The position numbers and the translations under genes are program-made. A stretch of 64,000 bases of DNA, from contig JAHIUW010000034.1 in NCBI GenBank assembly GCA_018816865.1, positions 1 through 64,000 of the forward strand, read 5' to 3'. The first letter of the stretch is position 1. Every line of letters begins with the position of its first letter. The notes under the pieces were generated by a model. It was not told the origin of the DNA, searched no databases, and saw only the letters and a list, made by a program, of their open reading frames with translations. This stretch comes from Pseudomonadota bacterium. Lineage in GTDB: Bacteria > Desulfobacterota > Desulfovibrionia > Desulfovibrionales > Desulfovibrionaceae. This document shows, piece by piece, positions 19,106 to 27,348 of the stretch.

Positions 19106-19396
19106 TTAGGAGGCGTTGAGGAACGCCAACTCCGGGCAGGTCATGCGGGGGATGAATTCAATGATTTCATAATCAGCCAGATTATGCCTGGAAAACGGGT
19201 CCAAAGCCAACTGTTCCAGCAGGGCCTCACGGCTCGCTGCCTGGGCCAGGAGGATGCCTCCGCTGCGTGGCTCGCGGGGGCCCGAGGCCAGGAACGTGCC
19301 CAACTCATAGTGCCGCTTCAGAAAGTCAAGATGCTCGGGCAGGTGTTGATCCACGGTTTCCAGGGGGACCTTGTAGGTCAGGATGACGATGAACAT
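19106..19396 (-). CDS. YciI-like protein
   Basis: 96 residues with the YciI/dimeric ferredoxin-like pattern: FIVILTYKVPLETVDQHLPEHLDFL, then GTFLASGPREPRSGG, then ALDPFSRHNLADYEIIEF. The conserved His in the first helix (EHLDFL) and the GP-rich loop fit the family, whose members are small, mostly uncharacterised dimeric proteins of possible enzymatic role. It is 27 nt upstream of the methyltransferase gene on the same strand and probably co-transcribed. Confidence 0.85.
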   Translation of the reverse strand: MFIVILTYKVPLETVDQHLPEHLDFLKRHYELGTFLASGPREPRSGGILLAQAASREALLEQLALDPFSRHNLADYEIIEFIPRMTCPELAFLNAS

Positions 19397-19612
19397 GGCT
19401 GTTTCTCGTGGTTGGAGCGCTTGGAACGAACCGGGGACACTAGGGCATCTCCCCAGCCAAGGCAACACGCCATGTGTAGCCCCCGGTTGACCTGCCTCGG
19501 CTTTTCGGTTGAACTGAGGCTTGGAACCCGACACGCGCACCCATCTCCCAGGGAGGTCGGCAAGAAATGCGGGACCGTTGTTTATAAGCCCATTACTAAC
19601 AAAGGAATTATC

Positions 19613-20569
19613 ATGATAGGTACCATGCGGCGACTCGGCCGTCTGTTTCATCCGCAAAGCGCCAAATCCGTGATCCTGGCGCTGGACCACGGAGCCAGCG
19701 AGGGTTTGATCCCCGGGTTGGCCGAGATCCCGTTGCTGATGGAGGGCATGAAGCACCTGCCCGTGCAGGGTGTGATGCTCAACAAGGGCCTGGCCCGGGC
19801 GTCGGTGGGCAATCTCAGTCTGAACACCAACGTCTTCGTGCACCTCTCCGCCGGCACCAAGCATGGACTGCCGACCTACAACCAGAGCATCGTCTGCTCG
19901 GTGACCGAAGCCCTGCGCCTGGGCGCGGATGCGTTGTCCGTGCACCTGAACATCGGCAACGATCTGGAAGACCGGATGTTGCAGGATTTCGGGATGGTCA
20001 CCGACGAGGCCCATGGTCTGGGCATCCCGGTGATGGCCGTGATCTATGCGCGCGGCGGTCAGATCGTGAACGAGTTGGACCCGTCGTTGATCACGCATTG
20101 CATCCGCCTGGGCGGCGAGTTGGGCGCGGACGTGGTTTGCGTGCCCTATTCCGGGGACCAGCGCAGCTTCGCCCTGGGCGTGGCCTGCTGCCCGGTGCCC
20201 GTGCTCATCGCCGGAGGACCCGTTCAGACGAGTTGGAAGGCCACCAAGGCAATGATCAGCGAGGCCCTGGAGGCCGGTGCTTCGGGAGTGGCCATGGGCC
20301 GCCCCATCTTCCAACACAAGGACCCGCTGCGGGCCTTGGCCGAGGTCTGTCAGCTGGTGCATGGCGGGGTGCAGCAGACCGTGAGTGAACAAATCCCTTC
20401 TCCCCCGGCCCAGGGTGGCGCCACGGGCGACGATGAAATGGGCGAGGATGCCTTCGATGCGATGGCGGCCACCACGACCACCAGGGCCCGCAAGAGTGCC
20501 GTGAAATCCGTGCAGCGCAGGACGGCCGGCAAGTCCGTCTCAAGCACCCCCAAGGTCAGGAAGAAATAG
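19613..20569 (+). CDS. DhnA/AroA'-type class I aldolase-fold protein lacking the Schiff-base lysine
   Basis: 318 residues. Residues 1-265 follow the 2-amino-3,7-dideoxy-D-threo-hept-6-ulosonate synthase/DhnA aldolase pattern: LALDHGASEG, VMLNKGLAR, VFVHLSAGTKHG, LGADALSVHLNIG, VPVLIAGGPVQTS and GASGVAMGRPIFQ. The position that normally carries the catalytic lysine (ADIVKxxYTGD type) reads ADVVCVPYSGD, with Cys176 in its place. The last 50 residues are a basic, Ser/Thr/Lys-rich tail absent from typical enzymes. Relatives feed the archaeal-type aromatic pathway or cleave fructose bisphosphate. With the Lys gone, activity is doubtful or different. AAAGGA lies just before the ATG. The OsmC gene follows 7 nt later. 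Confidence 0.78.
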   Translation: MIGTMRRLGRLFHPQSAKSVILALDHGASEGLIPGLAEIPLLMEGMKHLPVQGVMLNKGLARASVGNLSLNTNVFVHLSAGTKHGLPTYNQSIVCSVTEALRLGADALSVHLNIGNDLEDRMLQDFGMVTDEAHGLGIPVMAVIYARGGQIVNELDPSLITHCIRLGGELGADVVCVPYSGDQRSFALGVACCPVPVLIAGGPVQTSWKATKAMISEALEAGASGVAMGRPIFQHKDPLRALAEVCQLVHGGVQQTVSEQIPSPPAQGGATGDDEMGEDAFDAMAATTTTRARKSAVKSVQRRTAGKSVSSTPKVRKK

Positions 20570-20576
20570 GGAACCC

Positions 20577-20984
20577 ATGTCCAGCATCAAAACCTTTGAC
20601 GTGAGTTTTGCGGGCGGGGTGGCCATCGAGGCCCACATCGGCAAGCACACCGTCCGCACGGACCAGTCCACGGACGAGGGCGGGCAGGACAGCGGCCCCT
20701 CGCCGTTCGGCTTGCTCATGGCCTCGGTGGCGACCTGTGCCGGGGTGTATGCCGTGCGTTTCTGCGAGAACCGCGACATCGCCATCCAGGGCATGAAGCT
20801 GCGCGCGTTGTGCGAGTTTACGGACAAGCCGTTCCACATGGACAGGATGACCCTGGAGCTGACGCTGCCGGACGGCTTCCCCGAGAAGTACAAGGGGGCG
20901 ATCCTCAGGGCGATGGATTTGTGTGCGGTCAAGAAGAACATCATCGATCCGCCTGAATTTGATACGGTTTTGGCGGAGCGTTGA
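20577..20984 (+). CDS. OsmC-family protein
   Basis: 135 residues. The OsmC/Ohr fold is indicated by the N-terminal beta segment and by SPFGLLMASVATCAGVYAVRFCENR, where the first cysteine of the family lies at the start of the long helix. A second cysteine is in MDLCAVKKNI, matching the YhfA-like OsmC subgroup. Members reduce organic hydroperoxides through a Cys pair, although the YhfA subgroup is poorly characterised. It is translationally close to the aldolase-like gene (7-nt gap) and probably shares its transcript. Confidence 0.87.
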   Translation: MSSIKTFDVSFAGGVAIEAHIGKHTVRTDQSTDEGGQDSGPSPFGLLMASVATCAGVYAVRFCENRDIAIQGMKLRALCEFTDKPFHMDRMTLELTLPDGFPEKYKGAILRAMDLCAVKKNIIDPPEFDTVLAER

Positions 20985-21096
20985 AAAATCTGGATGAGAG
21001 GGTGTTTTTCGCCAACGCCAAACCGCCTATCAACCCAGACCAGCTAAGGCGTTGAGCGTCACGATTCGCATAAGAAAAAGGTTTTGGGGATGGGGT

Positions 21097-21137
21097 CCGG
21101 GGAAGGGGCCTTTTCCTCAAAAAGGCCCCTTCCCCGG
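21097..21137. other. Perfect 18-bp hairpin between osmC-like and helicase genes
   Basis: Arms 21097-21114 and 21120-21137 are exact reverse complements with a 5-nt loop. The arms contain GGGGAAGGGGCC and its complement. There is no T run after it, so it is not a textbook terminator on the + strand. It lies 32 bases before the helicase start and could control readthrough or translation. Confidence 0.75.
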
Positions 21138-21169
21138 AAACTCTTTCTCCTTCCCTGCCAACAGGTTCC

Positions 21170-24100
21170 ATGGCCGACATCCACGAATACATCGAGGCGC
21201 TTGAGGCGTCGGAACGCCTGGGGCACCTGGTGGCCCACCACGAGGTCCTGCCCGCGCGCGAGGCCGAGTATGGCGAGTGCCGCAGGCCCTGGCCGGTGAC
21301 GGTGGAGCGCGTGCTGCACGAGCGCGGCATCGACAAGTTGTATGCGCATCAGGCCCGGGCCATGGACGTGCTGCGCAGCGGCCACAGCGTGGTGGCGGCC
21401 ACGCCCACGGCCAGCGGCAAGACTCTGATCTACAACCTGCCGGTCATCGAGCAGGTCCTGGCCAATCCGGACAGCCGGGCGCTGTACCTGTTTCCCCTGA
21501 AGGCCCTGGCCCAGGATCAGCTCAAGGGTTTCGAGGAGCTGGTGGCGGCCTGGCCCGAGGGCTCCCGGCCCACGGCGGCCATCTACGACGGCGATACCAG
21601 CGCCTGGTTCCGCAAGAAGATCCGCGAGACCCCGCCCAATGTGCTCTTGACCAACCCGGAGATGCTGCATCTGGCGCTGTTGCCCTACCACGAGAACTGG
21701 GCGGCGTTCTTCGCGGGGCTGACGCATATCGTGGTGGACGAGGTGCATACCTACCGCGGGGTGCTGGGTTCGCACATGGCCCAGGTCTTCCGCAGACTCA
21801 CGCGGGTCTGCCGTCGCTACGGCGCGAATCCGGCCTTTGCCTTCCTCTCGGCCACGGTGGGCAACCCCCGCGAGCTGACCACGCAGCTCACCGGCCTGGA
21901 GGTGACGGGCGTCACCGAGAGCGGTGCGCCCCAGGGCAAACGGCATTTCCTGTTCCTGAATCCGGCCCGGACCATGGCCGACAGCCCGTCGCAGGTGGCA
22001 ATCCTGATGCTCAAGGCCGCGCTGTCGCGCGGGATGCGGACCATCGTCTACACCGGCTCGCGCAAGATGACCGAGCTGATAGCCCTGTGGGCCTCGGAGC
22101 GCGCGGGCAAGTACAAGGGCAAGATCAGCGCCTATCGCGCCGGGTTCCTGCCCGAGGAGCGTCGCGACATCGAGGCGCGCATGGCCAGCGGTGAGCTCTT
22201 GGCTGTGATCACCACCAGCGCCCTGGAACTGGGTATCGACATCGGCAGCCTGGATCTGTGCATCCTGGTGGGCTACCCTGGGACCATCATGCAGACCCTG
22301 CAGCGCGGCGGGCGCGTGGGCCGCGCCCAGCAGGAGTCGGCCGTGGCGCTGATCGCGGGCGAGGACCAGCTGGACCAGTATTTCATGCGCAACCCGCGTG
22401 ACTTTTTCGCTCGGCCTCCCGAGCGGGCGGTGCTCAATCCCTACAACCCCAAGATCGTGGAAAAACATCTGGTCTGCGCGGCGGCTGAACTGGCTATGAG
22501 GCCAGACGAGCCGTGGCTTTTGGAGGCTGGAGTGCGGCCTGTGCTCCAGGATCTGCTGGAGCGGGGCAAGCTGCTGCTGGCGGCGGATGGGGAGACCATC
22601 CACTCCCACCGCAAGCGCCCGCATTTCGAGGTGGACCTGCGCGGCTCTGGCGGCCAGTTCCAGATCGTGACCCGCGTGGGGCGGCGCGACGCCGACGATG
22701 AGGGGGGCGGCGAAGGCGACGCGGGCAAGGAGCTCAGCGTGGGCCAGATGGATGAGCAGCGGGCCTACAAGGAGACCCATCCCGGGGCCGTGTATCTGCA
22801 TCTGGGCAAGACCTTCGTGGTGGACGAGCTGGACCTGGACGGGCGCACGGTGCGCGTGGTGCCGGCCAGGGTGGACTATTACACCCGGGTGCGCACCGAA
22901 AAGACCACGGAGATCCTGTCCATCGACGGGGTACGGGCGGCCTGGGGGATGCGCGTCTTCAAGGGCCGACTCAAGGTCACCGAACGGGTCACGGGCTATG
23001 ACAAGCGCCGCACCCGCGGCGGCCAGTTGCTGACCCTGGTACCCCTGGACCTGCCACCGCTGACCTTTGAGACCGAAGGCCTGTGGCTGGAGATCCCGCG
23101 CGGGGTGCAGCGCCGGGCCGAGGACGATTTTTTGCATTTCATGGGCGGCATCCATGCCCTGGAGCATGCGGCCATCGGCATCCTGCCGTTGTTGGTGATG
23201 ACCGACCGCAACGACCTGGGTGGCATTTCCACGCCGTTCCACCCCCAGGTGGGCGCGGCGGCGGTCTTCGTCTACGATGGGGTGCCCGGCGGGGTGGGTC
23301 TGGCGTTCCAGGCCTTTGAACAGGCCGAGGAACTCCTGGAGCGTACCCTGGGGGTCATCGCGGGCTGTGCCTGCGAGCTGGGCTGCCCGTCGTGCGTGCA
23401 TTCGCCCAAATGCGGCTCGGGCAACCGGCCCATCGACAAGGCCGCAGCGCGTTTCCTGTTGGAGGTCATTCAGGCTGCGCCTGCGCCAGTGATCGACGCC
23501 GAGGCCCTGCTGGGTCCTGTGCAGCCCCTGGGGGGCAGGCAGGATCAGCCCGCCTCCGCCCCGGGCCACGGGCAGTTGCAGCGGGCCGCCGTGGATGGGG
23601 AACAGCGGTTGGCAGCGGCCATCCAGGCCGACGGTAATACAAATGGTAATACTAATCGTATCGAGGTGTCGGCCCAAGGTCCGGCAGAGGCCGCGCCCCG
23701 GGGCCTGGATGAGCCGGGACAGGGAGCGCAGCAAGGGCAGGAGGATGTCATGAAGGCCATGGACAACGGGCGTTACGGGGTGTTCGACCTGGAGACGCGG
23801 CGCTCGGCCGCCGAGGTGGGCGGCTGGCATAAGGCCGACAAGATGGGGGTGTCCTGCGCCTGCCTGTTCGACTCGGACACGGGCCAGACCCGGGCCTATC
23901 TGGAGGAGGAACTGCCCGAGCTCATCGAGGATTTGCAGGCCCTGCCCCTGGTGGTGGGCTTCAACATCAAGCGCTTCGACTACACCGTACTGAAGGGCTA
24001 TTCGCGCTTTGATTTCAGGACCCTGCCCACCCTGGATCTCTTGGAGCGTGTGCATGAGCGCCTGGGCTACCGCCTGTCCCTGGATCATCTGGCCCAGGCC

Positions 24101-24298
24101 ACCCTGGGGGCGCAGAAGTCCGCGGACGGCTTGCAGGCCCTTGAGTGGTGGAAGGAAGGGCGCATCGACGAGATCATCACCTACTGCAAGCAGGACGTGG
24201 CCGTGACCCGTGATCTGTTCCTGTATGGGCGGGAGAATGGCTATCTGCTGTTTACGAACAAGGCCAAAAATGTAGTCCGGTTACCTGTCTCTTGGTAG
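21170..24298 (+). CDS. MrfA-like DEXH helicase fused to a DEDDy 3'-5' exonuclease domain (MrfA-MrfB-type fusion)
   Basis: 1042 residues. The N-terminal superfamily 2 helicase has Walker A ATPTASGKT (77-85), DEVH (190-193), LSAT and a second RecA domain ending QRGGRVGRA. A DUF1998-type region follows with a cysteine cluster (C733, C735, C739, C742, C748), as in YprA/MrfA. A Gln/Asn/Ala-rich linker (about 770-865) leads to a RNase H-like exonuclease: D873-x-E875 (FDLET), D937 (NIKRFDY) and Y1005-x3-D1009 (YCKQD), a complete DEDDy set. In Bacillus subtilis MrfA and the separate exonuclease MrfB act together in mitomycin C repair, so a fused DNA-repair machine is likely. It stands alone downstream of a strong hairpin. 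Confidence 0.88.
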   Translation: MADIHEYIEALEASERLGHLVAHHEVLPAREAEYGECRRPWPVTVERVLHERGIDKLYAHQARAMDVLRSGHSVVAATPTASGKTLIYNLPVIEQVLANPDSRALYLFPLKALAQDQLKGFEELVAAWPEGSRPTAAIYDGDTSAWFRKKIRETPPNVLLTNPEMLHLALLPYHENWAAFFAGLTHIVVDEVHTYRGVLGSHMAQVFRRLTRVCRRYGANPAFAFLSATVGNPRELTTQLTGLEVTGVTESGAPQGKRHFLFLNPARTMADSPSQVAILMLKAALSRGMRTIVYTGSRKMTELIALWASERAGKYKGKISAYRAGFLPEERRDIEARMASGELLAVITTSALELGIDIGSLDLCILVGYPGTIMQTLQRGGRVGRAQQESAVALIAGEDQLDQYFMRNPRDFFARPPERAVLNPYNPKIVEKHLVCAAAELAMRPDEPWLLEAGVRPVLQDLLERGKLLLAADGETIHSHRKRPHFEVDLRGSGGQFQIVTRVGRRDADDEGGGEGDAGKELSVGQMDEQRAYKETHPGAVYLHLGKTFVVDELDLDGRTVRVVPARVDYYTRVRTEKTTEILSIDGVRAAWGMRVFKGRLKVTERVTGYDKRRTRGGQLLTLVPLDLPPLTFETEGLWLEIPRGVQRRAEDDFLHFMGGIHALEHAAIGILPLLVMTDRNDLGGISTPFHPQVGAAAVFVYDGVPGGVGLAFQAFEQAEELLERTLGVIAGCACELGCPSCVHSPKCGSGNRPIDKAAARFLLEVIQAAPAPVIDAEALLGPVQPLGGRQDQPASAPGHGQLQRAAVDGEQRLAAAIQADGNTNGNTNRIEVSAQGPAEAAPRGLDEPGQGAQQGQEDVMKAMDNGRYGVFDLETRRSAAEVGGWHKADKMGVSCACLFDSDTGQTRAYLEEELPELIEDLQALPLVVGFNIKRFDYTVLKGYSRFDFRTLPTLDLLERVHERLGYRLSLDHLAQATLGAQKSADGLQALEWWKEGRIDEIITYCKQDVAVTRDLFLYGRENGYLLFTNKAKNVVRLPVSW

Positions 24299-24324
24299 CT
24301 TCTTGCGCCCCCATTCCCGCGTAT

Positions 24325-24422
24325 GCTGTGTTGCTTCAAGTCGCTCAAACCCTCGGATAGGTCTGACTATCCCTCGGCCTTGAGCGACTTTCGCGCCTAG
24401 CCTACGCGGTTTGGGAACGCAA
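24325..24422. repeat. Dispersed hairpin repeat, family A, partial (copy A3)
   Basis: Left arm CAAGTCGCTCAAA and right arm TTGAGCGACTT pair over 11 bases around an inner stem GGATAG/CTATCC. The family end motif appears as CGCGCCTAGCC. It starts 27 bases after the helicase stop. The terminal GTTGAAAA-type end is degenerate. Confidence 0.55.
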
Positions 24423-24769
24423 GAAGCCCTAAAGCTGACCTCTCTTGTCTTCCAACTAAGGATTCTGAACGATCCTGGGAAAGAGTATCCATTTGAGGGG
24501 TTGAGTCGGTAAATGGCTCTTGGGTGATCTGCTTTGATTTGAGATAACTGAGCAGTTTTTGAACGCCCGTCGAAGAATTGAGTCGGTTCAGAAGCCGCAG
24601 GGTGTATCACCCCACTGGTTTTACATATCTTTGTCTGAACATTCGCGATTCAAGGGGCAGGCACTGCCGCCCCGCAGCAATCGCGCGGTTCAGCCCCGTT
24701 TCCTCTCTTCCCCCTGTTGCTCTGATCTTCCATTTAATTCTCCAAGCCCCTATCGGTTCTCTCAATCCT
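24423..24769. other. Non-coding stretch without recognisable features
   Basis: No gene, terminator or repeat of the families described here was recognised between the family A remnant and the family B fragment. Short open frames exist but lack ribosome binding sites and coding bias. Confidence 0.4.
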
Positions 24770-24925
24770 ACACCCTGCCTCGGGGCATCGGGCCGCGATC
24801 CGGGCGGACCGTGACCGCCCGAAGAGAGCGGTCTGCCATGGCGACAAGCGAGTCTTTTGGGAAGCATCACCGATGGGAATCCACGGGCTGGTATGGCCTG
24901 ATAGGCCGTTTCAACTGGAAGCAGG
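24770..24925 (+). repeat. Dispersed repeat, family B, left half only (copy B6)
   Basis: Contains CTCGGGGCATCGGGCCGCGA, the stem GGGCGG-ACCGTGA-CCGCCC and the core GGTATGGCCTGATAGGCCG. The right half with the AGAGGAGGT palindrome is missing. It abuts the 3' end of rsgA. Confidence 0.6.
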
Positions 24926-24933
24926 GTATTGTC

Positions 24934-25959
24934 CTAGCGTTTTGAAAGGGACTCCATCTCGCTCTTCATCGTGTGGTAGCTTTCAAACCTGTCCCTCTTG
25001 AGTTTTCCTGATGCAAGGGCTGAAATAACAGCGCAGCCCGGCTCATGCGTATGTTTACAATCAGAAAATCGGCAGAGTTCTGCAAGGGCCACAATGTCGG
25101 GAAATGCGTTTTCGACTCCGGTTCCGGCTTCAAAAAAACTGACCTCACGAATGCCGGGACTATCCATGAGCATCCCACCCTGTGGCATGTGGATCAGTTC
25201 TCTTTTTGTCGTGGTATGACGGCCTTTGTCCTCGGAAATGCTCACTGCCTGGGTCGCTTGGATGTCACTGCCGTAGAGTCTGTTCGCCAACGTGGATTTC
25301 CCCACACCGGAGGAGCCAAACATGGCAATGGTTTGTCCGCTGCCAAGGTAGCTTTCCAATTCATTCAAGCCCCTGTCGTCATGCATCGACGACAGCACGA
25401 CGGGCACGTCGAAAGCGATGTTTTTGACCTCTGAGGAGAACGATTCTGGGCTTTCATGCAAATCGGCCTTGGTCAAAACGATTACAGGCAGAAGGTCGCA
25501 GTTGAATACCAGTGTCAGAGTCCGTTCGATACGGTTGATATTGAAATCACGATCCAGTCCACAAACAATAAAGACGGTATCGATGTTGGCTGCAATGGCT
25601 TGCTCTCGTGCAGGTCTCCCCGTCTGACGACCATGTGTCCCGGCAGCACCTCGAGACAGGGTGTTCTTTCTGGGGAGAACCTCGTTAATAACCGTATCGT
25701 CGATCAGTACCCAATCACCGGTGACCGGAAAAACTTTCTCACCCTTCTGTTTGAATCTGCCCGCAACCGTGCAGCTCCATTCATTTTCACCGTCACCAAC
25801 AAGAAATGATTTACGTCGAACACTGAGCACGCGTGCAACACGGCCTTTCACCTCTTTCATTGCGGCCAGATGCTGAGCAAAGGTTGCATTCCAGCCTAAC
25901 CTTTGCAGCGGTTCGCGCTGAGGGTTTGTGTTTGATTGTTGCTCGTTGCGCTCAGTCAT
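24934..25959 (-). CDS. rsgA: Ribosome small subunit-dependent GTPase A
   Basis: 341 residues. An N-terminal OB-fold (about 35-105) leads into the circularly permuted GTPase domain: G4 (VLTKADL) comes before G1 (GSSGVGKST) and G3 (DSPGIRE). The C-terminal zinc-binding motif is present as CRFSDCKHTHEPGC. RsgA couples GTP hydrolysis to late maturation of the 30S subunit. The first 25 residues are Gln/Asn-rich. Codon use is less GC-biased than in the neighbouring operons, which may indicate a different history. The gene is flanked by family B fragments on both sides. Confidence 0.93.
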   Translation of the reverse strand: MTERNEQQSNTNPQREPLQRLGWNATFAQHLAAMKEVKGRVARVLSVRRKSFLVGDGENEWSCTVAGRFKQKGEKVFPVTGDWVLIDDTVINEVLPRKNTLSRGAAGTHGRQTGRPAREQAIAANIDTVFIVCGLDRDFNINRIERTLTLVFNCDLLPVIVLTKADLHESPESFSSEVKNIAFDVPVVLSSMHDDRGLNELESYLGSGQTIAMFGSSGVGKSTLANRLYGSDIQATQAVSISEDKGRHTTTKRELIHMPQGGMLMDSPGIREVSFFEAGTGVENAFPDIVALAELCRFSDCKHTHEPGCAVISALASGKLKRDRFESYHTMKSEMESLSKR

Positions 25960-26092
25960 TTGGACCCACCATGTATTTGTCGTTGGAATCGGCCAGCCCC
26001 GGCAGCTGCCCTCAACACTATCCTGCTCATTGCTGGGGAAAAAGCAATGTCTGGTAGCGGTTGCTAGGCCGATTCAGTAACTATTTTTGGGA

Positions 26093-26190
26093 GAGAGGTG
26101 TCCAGGGGAGGTTCCGGGGGGAAAGGGAGCCAAGCGACCTTCCGCACGCCTTTGGTCCCGTGGAAGGCGACTAGCGGAAGGGATTCCTAC
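26093..26190 (+). repeat. Dispersed repeat, family B, right half only (copy B7)
   Basis: Carries GTCCAGGGGAGGTTCCGGGG and the G-rich block, then a diverged CCTTTGGTCCC right arm and the GGAAGGCGACTAGCGG end. The palindrome is degraded. The left half of a family B element lies on the other side of rsgA (24770-24925), as if one element had been split around this gene. Confidence 0.5.
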
Positions 26191-26271
26191 AGCCCTGGAG
26201 GTGTTGCCGCTGATCCGCCGAGGGCGATTCACAAGCGACATCATCCGTAAGGCCCATGCTCCGTCACTTGC

Positions 26272-26281
26272 GGGGGGGGGG
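26272..26281. repeat. Run of ten G residues
   Basis: A G10 homopolymer about 40 bases downstream of the stop of the exported protein encoded at 26323-27051. It is not inside a recognised gene, so slippage would have no obvious coding effect. Confidence 0.7.
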
Positions 26282-26322
26282 CTGCGGGGAGACGGCGTGG
26301 TCTGCGAAGCAGAGGGTGATAT

Positions 26323-27051
26323 TTATAGTTTGCGATGGGTCAGAATCACAAGCTTCAACTTCTGGTCGTAGTTCTTTAAATCCCGACTTTTGGAGTCTTT
26401 CGTAGCCTTGATGTAGTTGATTTGTTCTGCCGTATTTGAGTCTCGCTTGTAAGACTTGCCAGCGATAAGCTTGTTCCATCCATTGGTAAGAACGTTGTAT
26501 TCCTCGAGAGCTGTGTTGTACATTTTTTTGTCAGACAAATATGGCTTGTATTCTGCGGGTCCAGAAAAAAAGATGGCACTGGTGTAGTAGAAAGGATTCT
26601 CCGCTTTGGACACCATGAATCCCCCCGTGCATTCCAGGGCGATCCAGTCATTGGGGCCAAGTTGGGCCATGACCCAGACATGGGTGACCCCCGTTTTGAA
26701 GGTTTTAAAGGTCTTGAGGATATCCTTTTCGTTATTCCCTTCGGCGATCTTGGCCTTGAAACCCTTGGTGGTCAAGATATTCCAGACGTCCATGGCCATG
26801 TCGCCACAGATATACAAATCCTTTTTCGTATATGTATGACTATTGCGATACTCAGTGAGGATGTTCTGGAGGAGGAGCAGATTGAGTTCGCGCGAAGAAG
26901 TTTTCTTGTCGGGTACGATCTGACGTTGTGTTGCCGAAGCCCTGGGCTGTTGGCTGGGTTGCTGCACCTGCTCCGGGGCTGAATCACAGGCCGTGAGCAG
27001 GCAGGCGGCAAGGAGCAGGGCGCACAACGGCGCCGGGGAAGAACGCGACAT
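26323..27051 (-). CDS. Lipoprotein with a transglutaminase-like Cys-His-Glu pattern, paralog 2
   Basis: 242 residues. A classical lipoprotein signal (LLTAC, Cys22) precedes a Gln/Pro/Ser linker. The conserved core shared with the protein at 17071-17811 is present: C82 followed by VWNILTTKGFKAKIAEGN, H124 in THVWVMAQ, WIALECTGG with E140, and NPFYYTSAIFFSGPAEY. The spacings Cys-His (42) and His-Glu (16) match the paralog (43 and 16), which supports a common catalytic core. Composition is AT-richer and Lys-richer than in the paralog. A periplasmic hydrolase or cross-linking enzyme of the transglutaminase superfamily is one reading; substrate unknown. The region between its start and 27348 on the other side holds no further gene. 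Confidence 0.6.
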   Translation of the reverse strand: MSRSSPAPLCALLLAACLLTACDSAPEQVQQPSQQPRASATQRQIVPDKKTSSRELNLLLLQNILTEYRNSHTYTKKDLYICGDMAMDVWNILTTKGFKAKIAEGNNEKDILKTFKTFKTGVTHVWVMAQLGPNDWIALECTGGFMVSKAENPFYYTSAIFFSGPAEYKPYLSDKKMYNTALEEYNVLTNGWNKLIAGKSYKRDSNTAEQINYIKATKDSKSRDLKNYDQKLKLVILTHRKL

Positions 27052-27348
27052 GGATTGATCCCCCTCTTTCCATGAAAAGTTTTCAGGTAGAGGCTTGCCT
27101 ACCAGAAAGGCTGTGCGGGATCAACGCCAGGGGCGCAACACGCCGATCTTGCGCATCAAAGCGCTTGGCCCCTGTGGGCGGAAGCACTGTCCGAAGGCGA
27201 GAGGTGGACCTGCTCCCTCTCAAAATTCCTCCCCTCTAAACAGGATTGCCATCGGGAGGTCCGTTGCGGCCACCTGCCCCTTGCGGGCAGCGTAATCTCG
27301 TTACCGGCTGTCGCTGAGTCTTGCCCTCGGAGAGGCGGCTCCCGGGTG

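Noticed and set aside
18008-19612. Upstream extension of the aldolase-like gene by 535 codons
   Set aside because: The extension is antisense to the methyltransferase and YciI genes. The ATG at 19613 has a good ribosome binding site and begins the family-typical N-terminus.
21059-24088. A 1009-codon open frame antisense to the helicase-exonuclease gene
   Set aside because: Its translation is Gly/His/Gln/Ala-rich without domain motifs. The + strand frame has complete helicase and exonuclease motifs. It is a shadow of GC-biased codons.
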